Origin: Mycobacterium sp. MFM001
GTDB lineage: Bacteria > Actinomycetota > Actinomycetes > Mycobacteriales > Mycobacteriaceae
DNA: 64,000 bases
NCBI RefSeq assembly: GCF_003402475.1
Contig: NZ_BFAB01000001.1
Span: 496,001-560,000 of the forward strand
Reading direction: 5' to 3'
Below are positions 47,778 to 55,968 of the stretch, in pieces (within the stretch, counting starts at the first letter, position 1; every line of letters begins with the position of its first letter). The translations under genes and the position numbers were made by a program. The notes beneath the pieces are model-generated. The model made no database searches, was not told the origin of the DNA, and worked only from the letters and a program-made list of their open reading frames with translations.

Positions 47778-47806
47778 TTGATAAATTGCTCGGCGAGTCG
47801 TACTCT
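47778..47806 (+). promoter_or_regulatory. Probable promoter of the 46-aa gene
   Basis: ttgata at 47778-47783 and tactct at 47801-47806 are separated by exactly 17 bases, a good match to a SigA-type promoter. Transcription would start near 47813, upstream of a hairpin and the small gene at 47898. Inference from motif spacing only. Confidence 0.5.
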
Positions 47807-47842
47807 GTTTGCCAGACGTTAGGTGTCTAATAACCCGATATG

Positions 47843-47863
47843 GGCGCCACCGAGCGTGGCGCC
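47843..47863 (+). terminator. Hairpin: gltBD terminator or leader attenuator
   Basis: A perfect 8-bp stem (ggcgccac / gtggcgcc) with loop cgagc, followed by tcggtttggttg. It could end gltBD transcripts about 90 bases after gltD. It also lies in the predicted leader between the promoter at 47778-47806 and the small gene at 47898, so it could attenuate that transcript. Confidence 0.6.
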
Positions 47864-47897
47864 TCGGTTTGGTTGACCGACCGCAGGAGTGATCACT

Positions 47898-48038
47898 GTG
47901 CATATCAACCCAGTGCCCCGGTCGCGGGTGGGGCGAATCGCCTGGTCATGGTTTCGGCACCCGGTTAAGAGCCGTGAATTCCCCGCCCGCCACGAACGTC
48001 TGGTGACCGCCGAAGAGCTCCTGCGGTTCGGCGTTTGA
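47898..48038 (+). CDS. 46-residue small basic protein
   Basis: Starts at GTG 47898 with aggag eight bases upstream and ends at TGA 48036-48038. The product is HINPVPRSRVGRIAWSWF followed by RHPVKSREFPARHERLVTAEELLRFGV. It is basic, with one amphipathic aromatic stretch and no transmembrane helix. It has a ribosome site, a plausible promoter and coding-like third positions. Family and function unknown to me. Confidence 0.6.
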   Translation: MHINPVPRSRVGRIAWSWFRHPVKSREFPARHERLVTAEELLRFGV

Positions 48039-48126
48039 TGGTCTCTCCTTAGTCGATCCAACGGCTCCGCAGGTTTGCTCTACTTAATCAAGCTGTTATC
48101 TGGCGTCGTCCGCCCTGTGACCGGGC

Positions 48127-48975
48127 TCACGTGGTCAACCCCGAATCGCGGATCGCCTCGGCCAGCGGTTCGAGCACGGCGGGGTCGTGCGGCGGAGTGA
48201 TGTAGACGATCCCCAGATCCAGCCCCTCGGCGGCCAGCGCGGCGGCGTCGTCGACGACCTTCCGGTAATTGCGGTCCGGGTCCAGGCGCAGGTGTGCCGA
48301 CAGCATGATTTCTTTCGGGTCGCGCCCGATGTCGGCGCAATGTGACGCGAGCACGTCGCGCTTGCGCGCGAACTCCTCGGGCGGGCCGCCGACGAAATTC
48401 CAGTGCTGGGCGTAGCGGGCGGTGATCCGCAGCGTGCGCTTCTCGCCGCTGCCGCCGATGCAGATCGGCGGGTGCGGGCGCTGCGGACCTTTGGGTTCGT
48501 TGCGGGCGGCTTTGAGCTGGTAGTACTTGCCTTGAAAATCGGTGCAGTCGGTGGTCAAAAGGCTGGTCAGCACCTCACAGGCCTCTTCGAACCTGTCGAA
48601 GCGTTCCTTGAGACTGCCCAGTTCGATGCCATAGGCGCCGGACTCCTCCTCGTTCCAGCCGGCGCCGATGCCCAGCTCCAGCCGGCCGTCGGAAATGATG
48701 TCGAGCGCGGCGGCCATGTTGGCCAGCACCGCGGGATGGCGGTAGTGGATGCCGGTGACCAGCGTGCCCAGCCGCAGCCGGGAGGTGGCCTGGGCGAGCG
48801 CGGTCAGCGTGGTCCAGCCCTCCAGGCAGGAGCCGGTGGAATCGCTGAAGATCGGGTAGAAGTGGTCGAAGGTCCAGCCGGACTCGTAGACGTCGATGTC
48901 GTCGGCCGCTTTCCAGACGGCCAACATCTGTGCCCAGGTGGTGTCTTGCGGTGAGGTCTTGAAGGCGAATCGCAT
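48127..48975 (-). CDS. LLM-class (luciferase-like) F420-dependent oxidoreductase
   Basis: 282 residues, a TIM-barrel bacterial luciferase-like protein. Markers include VYESGWTFDHFYPIF, RLRLGTLVTGIHYRHPAVLA, DIISDGRLELGIGAGWNEEE and PICIGGSGEKRTLRITARYA. In mycobacteria most members use coenzyme F420; the substrate cannot be inferred. It is divergent from the membrane protein gene at 49034 by 58 bases. Confidence 0.92.
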   Translation of the reverse strand: MRFAFKTSPQDTTWAQMLAVWKAADDIDVYESGWTFDHFYPIFSDSTGSCLEGWTTLTALAQATSRLRLGTLVTGIHYRHPAVLANMAAALDIISDGRLELGIGAGWNEEESGAYGIELGSLKERFDRFEEACEVLTSLLTTDCTDFQGKYYQLKAARNEPKGPQRPHPPICIGGSGEKRTLRITARYAQHWNFVGGPPEEFARKRDVLASHCADIGRDPKEIMLSAHLRLDPDRNYRKVVDDAAALAAEGLDLGIVYITPPHDPAVLEPLAEAIRDSGLTT

Positions 48976-49033
48976 TGTCTGAGCCTAGCCAGGCATCGAA
49001 CTTGCCGCGCGCCCAACTAGACTCGGCCGGACC

Positions 49034-49468
49034 ATGTGCTGCGACCTCGGTATCGACACCCGCATCACCTTGTTGGCGGCCGGACTGATCTTTCTGCTCG
49101 CGCTGGTTTTGGGGGTCTGGAAGTACCGGCAGATCATGGCGTCCGACGATCACCGGGCACATCCCTACGTCGACATCGCACATCGCGCGGCCCTGTTGTA
49201 CTCGTTTGCCACCCTGCTGGCGGCAGTTTTCGTTGAGCTGAGCGCCTGGCCGAACTGGGTGAACCTGGTCGCGGCGATGGTGCTGGTGTTCTTCTTCGTC
49301 GGCGCGATCCTGAGCTACATCGTGCACGGGGCGCGACGGGATACCACCAACCAGTTCGAGCATGCCGATCGCGGATTGGTCGTGTCGATGGCCTTCTTGA
49401 TCATCGGCGAGATCGGCGGCTTCGGCGTGCTGCTGGCCGGGTTCGTCGCCGGACAGCTCCTGACATAG
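49034..49468 (+). CDS. Small four-helix membrane protein, hypothetical
   Basis: 144 residues from ATG 49034. Four hydrophobic segments are visible at about 11-28 (LLAAGLIFLLALVLGVW), 49-66, 74-96 (VNLVAAMVLVFFFVGAILSYI) and 115-142 (SMAFLIIGEIGGFGVLLAGFVAG). There are two adjacent cysteines at 2-3 (MCCDLG). No family recognised. It may be co-transcribed with the PolX-like gene 15 bases downstream. Confidence 0.8.
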   Translation: MCCDLGIDTRITLLAAGLIFLLALVLGVWKYRQIMASDDHRAHPYVDIAHRAALLYSFATLLAAVFVELSAWPNWVNLVAAMVLVFFFVGAILSYIVHGARRDTTNQFEHADRGLVVSMAFLIIGEIGGFGVLLAGFVAGQLLT

Positions 49469-49483
49469 CGGCACACTGGTGTC

Positions 49484-50494
49484 ATGGATCCGGTAGCCGC
49501 GCTGCGAGAGATCGCCTACTACAAAGACCGGGCGCGCGAGGACCCGCGGCGTGTGATGGCCTACCGCAACGCCGCTGACATCGTCGAGGGCCTGAGTGAG
49601 GCCGAGCGGGAGCGTCACGGTCAAGCCAACAGCTGGCAGTCGCTACCGGGCATCGGACCGAAAACTGCGAAGGTGATCGACCAAGCCTGGTCGGGCCGCG
49701 AACCCGACTATCTCGTCGAATTACGCTCTGCCGCAGAGGATCTCGGCGGCGGTGATATCCGGGCGGCACTGCGCGGCGATCTGCATCTGCACTCGAACTG
49801 GTCGGACGGCTCGGCGCCAATCGACGAGATGATGGCCACCGCCTCGGCGCTGGGCCACGAGTACTGCGCGCTGACCGACCACTCGCCGCGGCTGACCATC
49901 GCCAACGGGCTGTCGCCGGAACGGCTTCGCCAGCAGCTCGACGTGATCGACGGCCTCCGTGAGCAGTTCGCGCCGATGCGCATCCTCACCGGGATCGAAG
50001 TCGACATCCTCGAGGACGGCGGCCTGGACCAGGAACCCGAACTGCTGGAACGTCTCGACATCGTCGTCGCCAGCGTGCATTCCAAGCTGTCGATGGATTC
50101 GGAGTCGATGACGCGCCGGATGGTGCGAGCAGTCAGCAACGAACACACCGACGTGCTGGGCCACTGCACCGGCCGGCTGGTCGCGGGCAATCGCGGCATC
50201 CGGCCGGAGTCCAAGTTCGACGCCGAAGCGGTCTTCACCGCCTGCCGAGATCACGGGACGGCGGTGGAGATTAACTCGCGGCCCGAGCGGCGTGATCCGC
50301 CGAGCCGCCTGCTGAACTTGGCGCTCGAACTCGGCTGCGAGTTCAGCATCGACACCGACGCACACGCCCCGGGCCAGCTCGACTTCCTCGGCTACGGTGC
50401 GCAGCGGGCCGTGGACGCCGGCGTTCCCGTCGACCGGATCGTCAACACCTGGCCGGTCGACGAGCTGCTGGCGTGGACGGGCTCAGTCCGGTAG
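49484..50494 (+). CDS. PHP-domain PolX-like phosphoesterase (Rv3856c-like)
   Basis: 336 residues (Mtb Rv3856c about 335). The N-terminal helical part has a helix-hairpin-helix (SLPGIGPKTAKVIDQAW), and the PHP domain begins at about 98 (GDLHLHSNWSDGSAP, ALTDHSPRL, LGHCTGRLV, DTDAHAPGQLDFLGYG). PHP metal-ligand His and Asp residues are present. It resembles the C-terminal nuclease part of family X polymerases without the polymerase domain. A DNA repair role is likely. Its 3' end overlaps dinB by 12 bases, convergently. Confidence 0.92.
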   Translation: MDPVAALREIAYYKDRAREDPRRVMAYRNAADIVEGLSEAERERHGQANSWQSLPGIGPKTAKVIDQAWSGREPDYLVELRSAAEDLGGGDIRAALRGDLHLHSNWSDGSAPIDEMMATASALGHEYCALTDHSPRLTIANGLSPERLRQQLDVIDGLREQFAPMRILTGIEVDILEDGGLDQEPELLERLDIVVASVHSKLSMDSESMTRRMVRAVSNEHTDVLGHCTGRLVAGNRGIRPESKFDAEAVFTACRDHGTAVEINSRPERRDPPSRLLNLALELGCEFSIDTDAHAPGQLDFLGYGAQRAVDAGVPVDRIVNTWPVDELLAWTGSVR

Positions 50495-51685
50495 GTGCGG
50501 CATCTCCAGGCCGGGATTGCGGCCAACCAGGACACCACGCGTCAGCGCGGCCTTGCCGTAGCGGTCACGCACCCGGTCGACCGCCGCGTCGATGGCCGGT
50601 GGCTGAGGGTCGGTGAACGGCAGCAGTAACTGCTCGGCGCCACTGCGGTCGATCTCCGCGACCGCGAACCCGACCAGGGTCAGTCCGCGCTCGGCGATCA
50701 GCGGCGCCGCCGACGCGACCAGCCGCCGTGCGGCGGCCAGGATGATCGCTGTCGACGACGTGGCCCACGGCAAGGTGTGTGACCGGCTGGCCCGGGTGAA
50801 GTCGTCGAACCGCAACCGCAACACTACCGTTCGGCCGGTGCGGCCGGCCTTGCGCATCCGGCCGGTGATCCGGTCGATCAGCGTGATGACGACGGCGTCG
50901 ATCTCGGCCGCCGACATGCTGCTGCCGGCCCGGCCCAACGCCCGCTGGGCGCCGATCGATCGCCGGCGCACGGCGGTGCTCACGCGGCGGCGGTCGAGAT
51001 TGCGGGACAGCGCATACAGCTGGTGACCCATCGCCCTGCCGACCAGCGCGCCCAGCATCGACTCGCTGAGCTCGGCGACGTCGGCGACGGTCTCGATGCC
51101 GTGGGCGCGCAGCTTCTCCGCGGTTACCGCGCCCACGCCCCACAACCGGCGCACCGGCAGCGGATGCAGGAAGGCGGGCTCGCGTTCGGGCGGCACCAGC
51201 AGCAACCCGTCGGGTTTGGCTTCGCGGCTGGCGACCTTCGCCAAGAACTTCGTCCGGGCGATGCCGACCGTGATCGGCAGCCCCACCCGCTCGCGCACGT
51301 CGTCGCGCAGCCGGGCCGCGATCTGGACCGGGGATCCCGAAACCCGGTGCAGCCCAGACACATCCAGAAACGCTTCGTCCACCGAGATCGGCTCCACCAG
51401 TGGAGTGGTGTCGCGGAAGACGTCGAACACCGCGTCGCTGGCCCGCATGTAGGCGCTCATCCGCGGCGGCACCACTACGGCGTGCGGACACAGCCGCCGC
51501 GCCTGTCCGCCGCCCATCGCGGTGCGCACACCGTAGGCCTTGGCCTCATAGCTGGCGGCCAGCACCACCCCGCCGCCGACGATGACCGGTCGGCCTCGCA
51601 GCGCGGGGTCGTCGCGCTGTTCGACGGACGCGTAGAAGGAGTCCAGGTCCGCATGCAGGATCGAGGCATCCGATCGCACGAACAT
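50483..51685 (-). CDS. Y-family DNA polymerase IV (DinB3-like)
   Basis: 400 residues. Catalytic acidic residues are in LHADLDSFYASVEQ and EPISVDEAFLDVSG. The thumb and little-finger domains are complete, and a C-terminal beta-clamp motif (EQLLLPF) is present. It is a translesion polymerase. Mtb lacks a dinB here. M. smegmatis, as I recall, has dinB3 in the gltBD-ethR interval, so this is probably that orthologue retained. Convergent with the PHP gene. Confidence 0.93.
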   Translation of the reverse strand: MFVRSDASILHADLDSFYASVEQRDDPALRGRPVIVGGGVVLAASYEAKAYGVRTAMGGGQARRLCPHAVVVPPRMSAYMRASDAVFDVFRDTTPLVEPISVDEAFLDVSGLHRVSGSPVQIAARLRDDVRERVGLPITVGIARTKFLAKVASREAKPDGLLLVPPEREPAFLHPLPVRRLWGVGAVTAEKLRAHGIETVADVAELSESMLGALVGRAMGHQLYALSRNLDRRRVSTAVRRRSIGAQRALGRAGSSMSAAEIDAVVITLIDRITGRMRKAGRTGRTVVLRLRFDDFTRASRSHTLPWATSSTAIILAAARRLVASAAPLIAERGLTLVGFAVAEIDRSGAEQLLLPFTDPQPPAIDAAVDRVRDRYGKAALTRGVLVGRNPGLEMPHLPD

Positions 51686-51796
51686 ATGTTCGCATGCGGA
51701 GGCGACAAATCAGCTGGGTTCGCCGCAGAGTGGCCGGCGGATCGGCAATCTGCTGGCCGCGACGGCGCCCGTAAAGGCACACGAGGATTGCATCGA

Positions 51797-53242
51797 TCAG
51801 CCTGGCGCTACCAGAGATGCGAGTTCGGTTCCGTCGTCAGACAACTGCACGAGAGTGGTGTCGACTCGCCACACATCATGAAACGACCCGATCGGCGACC
51901 TGAGAGTCCAGAGAGCATCGCAGGTGGCGAGGTCATACGCTTCCACGACACGCCCGACGTTGGGGTTGCCATAACTTGCCACCGCCACGGCACCGTCGGT
52001 GCCGATGTAGTACGCGTGACCCAAATGGTAGTCACAAGCCTTTCCCGTTGCGCCAGTCCGCAGATTGTATTGTTGCCACCCCGGGCCGCCAGCGCTTCCG
52101 GCGGCTGCGACGAAAAGCGTCGTTCCGATCAGTCGAGCTTCGACGGGTTTCTCGCCGGACACTTCCAAAAGCTTGACGCCGTCAGGGGTGAATACCGCCC
52201 AGTGGTTGTGAAGCATCTCTACGAGCGGCAGGTCCGGCGCATGCGTATTGAGTTCGCCATCAATGCTTTTTGGGCTCATCCGCTTGCCGGTTTCATTGAA
52301 GAACTGGACCCGCCGCTCATGCTTTTCACGGACCGCGATGTCCGCGGCAAAGCCGCCCGGGTAGATAACGGTCGTCTGCTGCTCGGAGTTATCCGTCAAC
52401 TCCGGTCGGATGACCGCGCCATCGCGCAGTGAAAAAACGACCTCCCCGTCAGATCCGCGGCCGCGCGTAGTCTGGCTGGCGAGCAGCAAGTTTTCAGTGT
52501 CCCGCGGGGAAGCATACCGTTGATCCACGTGGCCATTACCGGGCACGAACCAGGTGGTCTCAGCATGTGGCCCCACGCCATAGACACCTTGGCCTTCTGT
52601 TGAGGCGACGGTATAAGTGCCCACTTGGTAGACGTTAAGTCTCGGTGGAGTTGTTCGAAGATCGGTCGGACCGGTGTATGACACTCGGCCGCTCCGGGCG
52701 TCGACCACCCATGCGGTGATGTTCTTTATGTCTTTCCTGAGGCATAACACATTAGTTGGACCGTTGAGAAAGCACTTAGGTGCTCGCATCTCGGCCGATA
52801 ACCGCACCGCAGGAAAAAGGCTGCGACCGTCGCGCACGTTGATACCGACCAGCCACCATTGCGGGTCAGGTGCTCCCGGACTGCTGGCCACGAAATAAGC
52901 ATCCTTACCGAGGTTCCCGACGAACGGGTTCGATTCGAACGCGTCATCGTTGGTGGCGATCATGCTCCGGCCCGCGACATCAGGTGCCGACGCGGGCAGA
53001 CCAAGGTCGGTGATACGCGTTCGCCAGCCCGGGATGGGCGGCACGCGCATCGAAGCCTCCAAAAAAGTCTGTGCCGGTGGTTGCCAAGCCGAGCGGGCGG
53101 CGGTGTCCTCGGCGCGCTTTCGCCACATGATCGTAAGCGTGCCCGCGACAATCACGATGGTGGTGATGGCGAGCGCCGTCACGACTATCGGCCATCGTCG
53201 ACGCCGAGTCGGTGCCGGTGGGGATCCGGTATTCCAAGTCAT
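51797..53242 (-). CDS. Membrane-anchored beta-propeller-like (PQQ-repeat-like) protein
   Basis: 481 residues. A short basic N-terminus (TRRRRWP) and one transmembrane helix at about 18-41 (IVVTALAITTIVIVAGTLTI) are followed by ~430 extracytoplasmic residues. These have repeated beta patterns of the type WWLVGINVRDGRSLFPAV, TAWVVDARSGRVSYTG, WQQYNLRTGATGKACDY and VEAYDLATCDALWTLRS, suggesting a WD/PQQ-like propeller. It is the last gene of the EspE/F/H-like cluster, 39 bases after the EspH-like stop. Less GC-rich than flanking housekeeping genes. Function unknown. Confidence 0.8.
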   Translation of the reverse strand: MTWNTGSPPAPTRRRRWPIVVTALAITTIVIVAGTLTIMWRKRAEDTAARSAWQPPAQTFLEASMRVPPIPGWRTRITDLGLPASAPDVAGRSMIATNDDAFESNPFVGNLGKDAYFVASSPGAPDPQWWLVGINVRDGRSLFPAVRLSAEMRAPKCFLNGPTNVLCLRKDIKNITAWVVDARSGRVSYTGPTDLRTTPPRLNVYQVGTYTVASTEGQGVYGVGPHAETTWFVPGNGHVDQRYASPRDTENLLLASQTTRGRGSDGEVVFSLRDGAVIRPELTDNSEQQTTVIYPGGFAADIAVREKHERRVQFFNETGKRMSPKSIDGELNTHAPDLPLVEMLHNHWAVFTPDGVKLLEVSGEKPVEARLIGTTLFVAAAGSAGGPGWQQYNLRTGATGKACDYHLGHAYYIGTDGAVAVASYGNPNVGRVVEAYDLATCDALWTLRSPIGSFHDVWRVDTTLVQLSDDGTELASLVAPG

Positions 53243-53281
53243 AGTGAGAAGTTTCGCAGGAGGACGATCGGACGACGGCGC

Positions 53282-53803
53282 TCAGTTCGCTCGATGGCCG
53301 TGGTCCGCGTCGTAGTGCGCAGCGAAGAGCCTGGCCTGTTCGGCGTACACCGTGTCTGGGGACGGCAGGTGCAGTTCGTGCTCGAGAAAGCTGCGCATCG
53401 AGACTTCGTCGCGGCCCAGCTGGCGCCCAAAATGGGCGATCACCGCATGTAGTCCGGCCTGAGCTTGCTGGCGGGCAAGTATCGAGATGGCCGTGATCTC
53501 TTTGCCGAGTTCAGCTTCCGTCATTTCGGTCACTTGCGGTGATAGCTCGACCCTCACGACAGTACCGTCCATCATGGCCGTAGCCGACACCGTTCCGGCG
53601 GGATTAGTGGCGGTGAACAGGAAGGTCAGCTCCTGTTCGTCTCTTCCATACGACGATGCTGCATCCCACGGGTCATCGATGTCATCGTCGGCCTGCCTGG
53701 GAGGAAGATACGCGTCGAACGCATCGAGGGCGGACTCGTCGCCAACGCAACCTTCCTCGCTATCGTCCTCCCAAGGCGCGTCAAACGGGCGATTATCAGT
53801 CAC
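53282..53803 (-). CDS. EspH/EspD-like protein, satellite ESX cluster
   Basis: 173 residues from GTG 53803 (Mtb EspH about 183, EspD 184). An acidic N-terminus (APWEDDSEEGCVGDESALDA) is followed by the family core: FLFTATNPAGTVSATAMMDG aligns with LFTVTNPQGSVSVSTLMDG of EspH. The rest (ELGKEITAISILARQQAQAG, SFLEHELHLPSPD, LFAAHYDADHGHR) also tracks EspH to its end. EspH/EspD are cytosolic or secreted stabilisers of their EspE/EspA partners. A third paralogue set in addition to espACD and espEFH is indicated. Confidence 0.87.
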   Translation of the reverse strand: MTDNRPFDAPWEDDSEEGCVGDESALDAFDAYLPPRQADDDIDDPWDAASSYGRDEQELTFLFTATNPAGTVSATAMMDGTVVRVELSPQVTEMTEAELGKEITAISILARQQAQAGLHAVIAHFGRQLGRDEVSMRSFLEHELHLPSPDTVYAEQARLFAAHYDADHGHRAN

Positions 53804-53822
53804 GGCTCGTGTCCAGGAGTCT

Positions 53823-54143
53823 TCACATGTTTCGATCGAGCATCTTGCCCGCCATGTAATCGGTGCTGTTGTAGTTGTAAGCGGCCGTGGTGAGCTTCTC
53901 CGCCAACTCGGCCGATGCTTTGAACAAGGCGGCTCCCGCAGCTTTGCGACCCGTCTCAGCAGCCGAAAAGACCGCGCTGGTAGGTGCGCACACCAAGCCA
54001 TGAGTCGTGAGGACCCGGGAAGCAGTGTCGCCGCCAGTCATTCGATTCGCGCCGGTGATCTTGGCTGCTGCGGTGTGCTGTCTTGCAGCGAGCTCGTTGA
54101 TGTGGTCGGTGAGAACTCGAAGGTTCTCCTGCTGGTCTGTCAT
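53823..54143 (-). CDS. EspF/EspC-like protein, satellite ESX cluster
   Basis: 106 residues from ATG 54143, with aggga upstream; extension to 54206 would overlap the previous gene. The helical hairpin of the EspC/EspF family is visible: LRVLTDHINELAARQHTAAA, THGLVCAPTSAVFSAAETGR (like THGSFTSKFNDTL in EspF), and ELAEKLTTAAYNYNSTDYMAG with a YxxxD motif (YNSTD). This motif is the usual general export signal. It lies between the EspE/A-like and EspH/D-like genes, exactly as in espEFH and espACD. Confidence 0.85.
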   Translation of the reverse strand: MTDQQENLRVLTDHINELAARQHTAAAKITGANRMTGGDTASRVLTTHGLVCAPTSAVFSAAETGRKAAGAALFKASAELAEKLTTAAYNYNSTDYMAGKMLDRNM

Positions 54144-54171
54144 AGATTCCCTGTCCTGAGGCGGTTCATTC

Positions 54172-55122
54172 CTATGGGCGGGGCGCCGGCGTTGCCGGCG
54201 AACCATAGGGCGTAGCAGGTGGGTAGTTCACGGGGGGTCCTTCCGGTATGGGGACCTCGTATGGTCGATTCGGATCGGTACGCGAGGGACGGCCGCCGTC
54301 GCTAATGTCGTCTTTCTGTGGAACAAACACACTGCCAGGCTCAGCACTATCGCCTGGGCTTCCTGACGTGTCCTCGCGCGCTTTCTCGTATGCGTTGAGT
54401 TGTGAGCGCATGCGTAGCGCGTTCTCGGCCACGTTCTTGGTCAAGATCATCATGGTGGTGTTGGTAGTCGCCAGCGCCGTGGCCGCAGCAGCGGAATCCA
54501 AGGCGAACTTTGCGACCCTGAGTGGAGGAAATGCGTTCATCCATGCGGTCGACAAGCCGTAGTCGTAGAGTTTCTGTGACGCGTCGTCCAAGGTCTCTCG
54601 GGTTCGGCTTACCTGGCCTCCCTCGGTACCGAGGATCGCGGCCACTTGTTCGTCGGCGGCTTGTACGTTCGAGGTGTTGCGCCGGTGGACGTCGTTGGTT
54701 TTCTCGTACGCCTCTGACGCTTTTCCGTCCCACCTGTCCGCGTGTGGGTTGGCGTTGATAAGAGTTTCGACGGCCCCGTTCAAGTTCTTGGCCGACTCCT
54801 TGTAGCCCTTTCCGTCTTCTGGTTCACCAGACCCTGTCAGCGCTCTCTCGCCCTCAATCATCAGCTGTGCCGCGGCCAGAACCTCCGAGTCCGACAGCAT
54901 GCCGAATGGGCTCTTCGCATAAAGGCTCGGCACCGGTCCGAGGTTCACACCGAGGCCCTCCAAGCCCTGGAGAACATCGCCTACATCGCCAAACAGGCTC
55001 CGGGTGTTCGTGACGGCGCCATGAACGTTGCCGGTGACGACATCGTGCACTAATCCGCCAGCATCCTTGACGCCGCTCCGTAGGCCGTTGAGAACCTTGA
55101 ACGGATCCGGGAAAAAGCTCAC
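54172..55122 (-). CDS. EspE/EspA-like protein, satellite ESX cluster
   Basis: 316 residues from GTG 55122, with a strong aggag six bases upstream. A WXG-type turn at Trp131 (DRWDGKASEAYEKTNDVHRR) matches the EspA/EspE plan (WLGSAADKYAGKNRNHV). A long helical region with a hydrophobic stretch near 205-235 (AKFALDSAAAATALATTN) follows, then a Pro-rich C-terminus. Mtb EspA (392) and EspE (402) are longer. It is probably exported together with the EspF/C-like partner encoded 28 bases downstream. The family call rests on the turn, the context and overall layout. Confidence 0.8.
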   Translation of the reverse strand: MSFFPDPFKVLNGLRSGVKDAGGLVHDVVTGNVHGAVTNTRSLFGDVGDVLQGLEGLGVNLGPVPSLYAKSPFGMLSDSEVLAAAQLMIEGERALTGSGEPEDGKGYKESAKNLNGAVETLINANPHADRWDGKASEAYEKTNDVHRRNTSNVQAADEQVAAILGTEGGQVSRTRETLDDASQKLYDYGLSTAWMNAFPPLRVAKFALDSAAAATALATTNTTMMILTKNVAENALRMRSQLNAYEKAREDTSGSPGDSAEPGSVFVPQKDDISDGGRPSRTDPNRPYEVPIPEGPPVNYPPATPYGSPATPAPRP

Positions 55123-55255
55123 GTGTTACTCCTGCCGTCGCGAAAAGCGTATCAATGCGCCAGGGCGGCTAACCGCACCAAATCAGCCGCTGAGCTGCCT
55201 CCGCGCAACGACGCGGGCACCCGGGACCAGCCTTGAGGTGGCTATTGTCAGCCGT

Positions 55256-55966
55256 GTGACGGGATTTGAAGGACCCATTTGGCGGCCTAGCAGCCGGGAG
55301 GCATATCCATTTAGCGGAAACGTACTCGTTCTGAAGTCGATTCCGTCACGAATGGATACCCGACTCGCCTGCCGGATCGAGAACGGCGAAGGACAGCCGG
55401 TCGGCATTGTTCAGACGGTGAGCACCGGCGGTTGGCAGCAGGTAGCCCAGTTCTTCGGAGCGGGGACGCTGGCCTCTTGGGAGTTTGAGATCCTTCGTGC
55501 GGACGGAGTGCCATACCTTCGCGTCAGTCGCCCTCTTCCAAGTGGATGGCGGCAATGGCCGCAGCGCTTCGAGGTACGCGACTCCAGCGGCCGGCATATC
55601 GGGAGCCTCGTGCAAAACGACAGCTGGCGATCGTTTAATCGAACTTTCGACTTGGAAGCTGCGCAGACGGTAATCGGCCACACAACATTCGACTACCAAC
55701 GGATCGATGGCGCCCGCGGGGAGATTGCCGCACAGACTGTGACGATCCACGACAGCACCGGTCGAAGTGTCGCGCGGATTGCCCAGAGGCGGACTACTGC
55801 GTTCCTCTTCGGCAACGAGTTCTATGACTACACACTGACATTCGACTACGCGCCGCCCGAGCCGATGGGGACCCTATGCTTTGCCGTGACCCTCGCTGAG
55901 TACTTCTACCGTCGAACTGAGCACGGCGGCACCCTGCGGGGGTTTCCAGGAGTGTATTCCCCTTAG
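55256..55966 (+). CDS. LURP-one/scramblase-like beta-barrel protein
   Basis: 236 residues from GTG 55256; GTG 55238 would add six. Repeated beta-hairpin units (LACRIENGEGQPVGIVQTV, FEILRADGVPYLRVSR, FEVRDSSGRHIGSLVQND, VTIHDSTGRSVARIAQ) are typical of the Tubby-C/LURP-one/phospholipid-scramblase fold. A hydrophobic segment near the end (TLCFAVTLAEYF) could be the buried C-terminal helix of such proteins. It is divergent from the EspE/A-like gene and tail-to-tail with ethR. Possible membrane-lipid binding; function unknown. Confidence 0.75.
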   Translation: MTGFEGPIWRPSSREAYPFSGNVLVLKSIPSRMDTRLACRIENGEGQPVGIVQTVSTGGWQQVAQFFGAGTLASWEFEILRADGVPYLRVSRPLPSGWRQWPQRFEVRDSSGRHIGSLVQNDSWRSFNRTFDLEAAQTVIGHTTFDYQRIDGARGEIAAQTVTIHDSTGRSVARIAQRRTTAFLFGNEFYDYTLTFDYAPPEPMGTLCFAVTLAEYFYRRTEHGGTLRGFPGVYSP

Positions 55967-55968
55967 GC

